From Aquificaceae bacterium (GTDB lineage: Bacteria > Aquificota > Aquificia > Aquificales > Aquificaceae), in contig JBBFKQ010000006.1 of the NCBI GenBank assembly GCA_037481935.1, positions 1-64,000 of the forward strand: a stretch of DNA of 64,000 bases, given 5' to 3'. The notes beneath the pieces were generated by a model that was not told the origin of the DNA, searched no databases, and saw nothing but the letters and a program-made list of their open reading frames with translations. Below, piece by piece: positions 60,555 through 64,000 of the stretch; the first letter of the stretch is position 1; every line of letters starts with the position of its first letter. A program made the position numbers and the translations under genes.

Positions 60555-61844
60555 TGGGTTCCTAATTATAGCCTTTAAGGCGTTTACACGAGCGGCATCT
60601 ATTCTGAGTGAGATTTTCGCTTTTGAAAGAACGAAGTACCTACCCACGTGAAACACAGTTTTATCTGGCAATTTCTTTATGATGTAAGAGGCAAAGCCAT
60701 CTGGTATATCCCATAAAATGATATTTTCTGTATTAATATTTTTCAATAAATTTACCAGACTATATATATCCTCAAAGTTAAGCTGAACTATTAGAGAGGA
60801 TTTGAAGTTAATCGGACATTCTAAACTACAACTTGAGGTAATCAGCACAGAATCGCTCAGATCTTGTGTAATCAACCACTCAACCGCAGTAATTTCTGGA
60901 ACAGGATTTCCATCCAGGTAGGCTATGCCGTATCTTCTGTCAAACTCCCCTAGGGGGAGCATTTTTTGCCAATCCAGATCCTTTTTCTCGGGAAAGGGTG
61001 GTAGTAAAAGGCTACCGTATCCTATAAAGGTTATAAAGTTCTGTGAAACGTATTCTACAGCACTCCAACTCATATGATTTCTGGTCCAGTTTATGCCTAC
61101 AGGAAACGGACTTTCAACTACCTTGAGGAAACCTTTAGCCCTTATTACATTTCTTGGGAGTTTATTCAAAAAAACCTCAATATCGTACATGGAATAATAT
61201 CCGCTCAGGTATAATGTTGTCTGAGAAAACCTATTTCTGGCACTTTCTGACAGCCTATTCTTGAATTTATCGGTTCTTCTCATGGGTATTGCTTCAACAA
61301 AGTTAAAAAAGTTGTCTTCCACTACACCCTCGCAGCACAGGAAAGCTGGTTTTTCGTCAAGAGCTTCCATGAGCTCTTTTAGTTCCCTGTTAGTTACCGT
61401 ATCACATTTAGTTATAACTATGCAGTCTGCATACTGAAGCTGTGCTGTAAATACGGGCTCGTTTCGTAAATCGCACCAATTATCTGCAGGTACCACACAT
61501 ATAACTATGTAGGAATTAAAGCCCGATAACTCCATAGCTTCCATAACAGGGAAAGGGTCAGAAAGCCCAGATGTTTCAATTATGAGTGCCTCCGCAGTAT
61601 TTCTTACTCTATACAGAGCTTCAAGTAGCTCTCCAGAACCATCACAACAAAAACACTTACCCTCAATCCCCATTACTGGGAGGCTTTCCAGATAGAATCT
61701 TATCCTGTCGTAACTAACATCCCCAAAGTCGTTTACTATGATAGCAGGTTTTCTGTCCTTATACTGAGCCAATAAACTGTTAAGTATGAATGTGGTTTTA
61801 CCACTACCTAAAAACCCTGTTACTAAGAAGGCAGAAGCATTCAT
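60516..61844 (-). CDS. CobW/G3E-family GTPase, putative metallochaperone
   Basis: 442 residues. Walker A is 'GFLGSGKTT' (about 9-17), the metal-binding C-x-C-C is 'GKCFCCDG' (about 63-70), Walker B-like 'LIIETSGLSDP' (about 91) and 'TKCD' (about 145). The C-terminal CobW domain is about 240-330, followed by an unusual ~100-residue extension. It inserts a metal into a client protein in the cytoplasm. ATGA overlap with the upstream beta-propeller gene points to that protein or its pathway as a client; metal unknown. AT-rich. Confidence 0.85.
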   Translation of the reverse strand: MNASAFLVTGFLGSGKTTFILNSLLAQYKDRKPAIIVNDFGDVSYDRIRFYLESLPVMGIEGKCFCCDGSGELLEALYRVRNTAEALIIETSGLSDPFPVMEAMELSGFNSYIVICVVPADNWCDLRNEPVFTAQLQYADCIVITKCDTVTNRELKELMEALDEKPAFLCCEGVVEDNFFNFVEAIPMRRTDKFKNRLSESARNRFSQTTLYLSGYYSMYDIEVFLNKLPRNVIRAKGFLKVVESPFPVGINWTRNHMSWSAVEYVSQNFITFIGYGSLLLPPFPEKKDLDWQKMLPLGEFDRRYGIAYLDGNPVPEITAVEWLITQDLSDSVLITSSCSLECPINFKSSLIVQLNFEDIYSLVNLLKNINTENIILWDIPDGFASYIIKKLPDKTVFHVGRYFVLSKAKISLRIDAARVNALKAIIRNPSLHSQHHLSKVL

Positions 61845-63112
61845 ATTAAGAAGGCTCTCGCTACCCTTTCAAATACTTGATAAAAGTCTCTCACCACCTG
61901 CCCCTGAGCCTGTCCAGATGCAGCAGTCTGAATCCTTTTGATTATTTCCCAGTTAATTGTATCTACTACAAATACGCTGTCAGCCAATCTGTTCGTTATA
62001 TACATTTTGTTTCCAACAAAAACAGCATGCCCCATGTGCCTGCCAACACCAGTATCCACAACTTTAACTGTTCTCCTCTGATTCAAATCAATAACCTCAA
62101 ACTTAGTATCTCCATACTGTGTTATAACAGCATACCTGTTATTCGGTGTCACGTAAGCATGTCCCACACCTTTTACAGCCGAGTTTATTTTCGCAAGTTC
62201 CAGTCTCGTATCGGAGTCATATATAGCTATTGTTGTACCTTCAAAGGGACTTGCCCCTCTATTGCACAGAATAAATAGCTTTCCATCGTTTGTAAAATTG
62301 CCATGATGTCCCTCTATCCTCTGGATATTTTCTGTCTCTGGTGGACTTAAGGATGGAGCAAGTATGGTTAACAGAGATGGTGATGCATAATTCGTTACGT
62401 TGAAAATATATACATAGGGGACAGACGTTGTAACCTTAGGCTCGTTAAACTCAACAGTGACCCAGAGCTCCTTTCCTCTCCAGTCAAAGTAGTGTGGATT
62501 TCCTGCTACGTTAACCTCTGCAAGAACATCCCCATTTCTGCTGATAAGATAAAACTTATTATCTGCGTAGTTGCCGATAGCGTATACTGCACCGTCTGGT
62601 GACCAGGAACCATGCATTGTAAAATCGCCAGTATGAGTCGTATTTTGAACTGGTAGGTCTACAGTTCTCACAATCCTATTATCGGAAGTTCTTATAAAGA
62701 CTACCCTCGTAGCATTACCGTCCAGACCAGAGTGATTTACAGCAACTAAAGCTCCGTCCGGGGACACAACAGGATGTTTTGGTCTGTTGCCTGTTTCCAC
62801 GTTTGAAATTAATTGAAGTCTTTCTGTATCTATAATACTGACGGTTCTATTGCTAGGTGAATTGTTTGCTACATATAAAAACTTACTATCCTTTGATACA
62901 GAACCCAACGTGCCACCAGCACCATTAGTTTCTATGACTCTTATGATTTCATCAATATCTGGGTCAATAACTACAACTTTACCATCTCCCCTTAATGCAA
63001 AAACTGGAAGTTTTCCGCCTCCATTGCCCCCACATGATACAGCGTTAATACTGAGTAAGAGATAGGCACCGCTGAAACCTGCTGTCACCAAAAGCTGTCT
63101 TCTAGTAACCAT
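61841..63112 (-). CDS. Exported YVTN-type beta-propeller lipoprotein
   Basis: 423 residues. The N-terminus has a twin-arginine (R4-R5 in MVTRRQLL), a hydrophobic core and a lipobox 'NAVSC' with Gly after it, so it may be a Tat-exported lipoprotein folded in the cytoplasm. The body has about seven repeats with 'DPDIDEIIRVIETNG', 'SIIDTERLQLISNVETGNRPKHPVVSPDG', 'IDLNQRRTVKVVDTGVGRHMGHAVF' (parts), a YVTN / cytochrome-d1-like propeller. Several conserved His lie in 'HSGLDGN', 'TTHTGDFTMHGSW', 'RIEGHHGN' and 'GRHMGHAV', positions suited to metal or heme. Coupled to the CobW GTPase. Confidence 0.82.
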   Translation of the reverse strand: MVTRRQLLVTAGFSGAYLLLSINAVSCGGNGGGKLPVFALRGDGKVVVIDPDIDEIIRVIETNGAGGTLGSVSKDSKFLYVANNSPSNRTVSIIDTERLQLISNVETGNRPKHPVVSPDGALVAVNHSGLDGNATRVVFIRTSDNRIVRTVDLPVQNTTHTGDFTMHGSWSPDGAVYAIGNYADNKFYLISRNGDVLAEVNVAGNPHYFDWRGKELWVTVEFNEPKVTTSVPYVYIFNVTNYASPSLLTILAPSLSPPETENIQRIEGHHGNFTNDGKLFILCNRGASPFEGTTIAIYDSDTRLELAKINSAVKGVGHAYVTPNNRYAVITQYGDTKFEVIDLNQRRTVKVVDTGVGRHMGHAVFVGNKMYITNRLADSVFVVDTINWEIIKRIQTAASGQAQGQVVRDFYQVFERVARAFLI

Positions 63113-63143
63113 GCTTTTTACCTCCTGGAATTTTGTGAATTGA

Positions 63144-63172
63144 AGTATACATAATTATGTATGTAATGTCAA
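63144..63172 (-). promoter_or_regulatory. Consensus promoter with spacer palindrome (beta-propeller / CobW operon)
   Basis: On the reverse strand TTGACA (63167-63172), a 17-bp spacer and TATACT (63144-63149). ATACATAATTATGTAT (63147-63162) is a perfect 16-bp palindrome overlapping the -10. AGGAGG follows before the ATG. A metal- or redox-responsive repressor would fit this operon (inference). Confidence 0.8.
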
Positions 63173-63251
63173 TAATTTTTGATTATAGGACCTAAACCTT
63201 GTATTATATAGTAAATTCAAAATATTTGTATAAATAATTTTCTTTAGATAA

Positions 63252-63285
63252 TTGACCTTTAAAATGTTTATATTATAATATTTAA
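63252..63285 (+). promoter_or_regulatory. Promoter of the 63286 gene, leaderless-type
   Basis: TTGACC (63252-63257), a 16-bp spacer, TATAAT (63274-63279), then 6 nt and ATG 63286. The +1 predicted from the -10 falls on the A of the ATG. No Shine-Dalgarno. The remaining intergenic stretch 63173-63251 is AT-rich with no recognised element. Confidence 0.65.
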
Positions 63286-63702
63286 ATGCCCATACAGGAA
63301 AGCTACAGGCAGGTGGCTCTTGAGAGGCTTGAAAATCTATGTGGTGAGCTGAAAAGCAGGCTAAAGAGCCTGATTGAGGAAGTTGACCCAGAAGACCTTG
63401 AGTTTGGCGTAAGGCTTGAGCTGGAGGCACCGGAGCTGGAGGAGCTCTGGAGGCTGGCGGTGGAAGAAAACAACTACATGGAGGTGGTTTTTACAGAAGT
63501 CATGGAGCATCACGACGGGGCTTATCTGAAGGCTACTTTCAGAAATTCTTTAGAGGGATGTTATTCGGAGAGATATGTGAACATCTGGAGCTCCGGCAGA
63601 GTGGAACTCTCTCATGCCTTATTTATGGAGCTTGAGGGTATTAGGGTAAGGATTGAAAAGAAGGGAGAAGGCATCTTCAGCGTGTTTGCCCAGTCTGAAT
63701 GA
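63286..63702 (+). CDS. Conserved-looking small protein (unknown)
   Basis: 138 residues, soluble, acidic, no signal. Helical N-terminus (about 1-50) and a beta-rich rest ('YMEVVFTEVMEHHDGAYLKATFRNSLE', parts). I recognise no family. Its stop overlaps the start of lpxB, so it is cotranslated with lipid A synthesis. Confidence 0.65.
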   Translation: MPIQESYRQVALERLENLCGELKSRLKSLIEEVDPEDLEFGVRLELEAPELEELWRLAVEENNYMEVVFTEVMEHHDGAYLKATFRNSLEGCYSERYVNIWSSGRVELSHALFMELEGIRVRIEKKGEGIFSVFAQSE

Positions 63703-64000
63703 ATGTTTTTGTATCTATTGGTGAGAGGTCAGCCAGCAACTACGTGTATGAGATATTCAGGGATGTAGAGGGTATACACTTCACGGGCATAACGGATGAA
63801 AGGCTGGAAGCCATAGGCTTCAAGAGCATTGCCCGTATAGAGGACCTTTCAGTGGTGGGTATAGTGGAAGCACTGCCAAAAATCCCTCAGGTCCTGAGTC
63901 TCTGGAAGAGAATAGAAAACATACTTCCACAGATGGATGCCCTTATTCTGTGCGATGCTCCAGCTTTTAACCTTCCACTTCTAAAAAGGGCAAGGGGAAA
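63699..64000 (+). CDS. lpxB: Lipid-A-disaccharide synthase, N-terminal part (runs off the window)
   Basis: About 100 codons are visible, starting at ATG 63699 (ATGA overlap). 'MNVFVSIGERSASNY' matches the LpxB start ('..I.I.AGE.SGD.Y'), and 'LPQMDALILCDAPAFNLPLLKRA' matches its 'D.P.FN..LAK.A' block. It condenses UDP-2,3-diacylglucosamine with lipid X, implying an LPS-bearing outer membrane. Note Ser-Ala-Ser in place of the usual Ser-Gly-Asp. Truncated only by the window edge. Confidence 0.8.
   Translation, partial: MNVFVSIGERSASNYVYEIFRDVEGIHFTGITDERLEAIGFKSIARIEDLSVVGIVEALPKIPQVLSLWKRIENILPQMDALILCDAPAFNLPLLKRARG

Noticed and set aside
1-64000. tRNA, rRNA, CRISPR arrays, prophage or plasmid-transfer genes
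   Set aside because: None was recognised by eye; intergenic gaps are all under about 200 bp and are accounted for by promoters, hairpins or 6S RNA. A tRNAscan or CRISPR search could not be run.

Overview
The window looks like chromosome of a thermophilic, Gram-negative member of the Aquificota (Aquificaceae, near Aquifex/Hydrogenobacter/Thermocrinis). The evidence is AGA/AGG-dominated arginine codons, very tight co-directional packing with ATGA overlaps, a CarB encoded as a separate C-terminal half as known in Aquifex, a THEP1-type NTPase, a FliA-type sigma factor, lpxB (outer membrane), and the selB-selA pair. I cannot name the species. No rRNA, tRNA or CRISPR array is visible; one structural RNA (6S) is.

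Layout. 1-3.3 kb: a possible transposase tail abutting a type IIG-like restriction-modification methylase that seems to lack its N-terminal nuclease part and carries a codon-usage mosaic at its specificity region. 3.3-11.6 kb: DUF2851 protein, rubrerythrin plus GlpC-like iron-sulfur protein, a minimal nucleotidyltransferase/HEPN pair, selB-selA, precorrin-2 dehydrogenase and cysteine synthase, and a convergent SYLF lipid-binding protein. 11.7-30.9 kb: pheT, 6S RNA, formyl-THF cyclo-ligase, rny, mutS (frameshifted in a G7 tract), carB C-half, THEP1, a LOG-like protein, sbcD-sbcC, two DUF29 copies and a catalytic/non-catalytic M16 peptidase pair. 30.9-32 kb: fliA and a hemerythrin.

32-58.7 kb is dominated by secretion: gspE-L-M-K plus a CPBP intramembrane protease; two tail-to-tail subtilases; a lipoprotein secretin with a PilO/GspM-like partner; gspI-K-J; gspH; a PilP/GspC-like protein; a second gspE; an ECF sigma factor with a membrane partner; and several secreted proteins or lipoproteins. 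gspF and gspG are not in the window. Two secreted proteins end in the same C-terminal signal (GGGGGCSTG, a hydrophobic stretch, then RRF plus basic residues). The CPBP protease, a fold used by myxosortases, overlaps gspK. I propose a type II secretion-coupled C-terminal sorting system. Two paralogous soluble proteins, each made of two copies of an unrecognised ~80-residue domain, sit beside the pseudopilin and gspE genes.

58.7-64 kb: a methyltransferase and a zinc alcohol dehydrogenase read from an almost shared -10 element, a CobW-family GTPase coupled to a Tat/lipoprotein beta-propeller, a small conserved protein and the start of lpxB.

Promoters fall into two visible classes. Some are consensus TTGACA-N17-TATAAT/TATACT with a leader and a Shine-Dalgarno; two of these carry a perfect palindrome in the spacer. 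At least eight genes instead have TATAAT or TAAAAT placed exactly 6 nt before the start codon with no Shine-Dalgarno, which predicts leaderless mRNAs.
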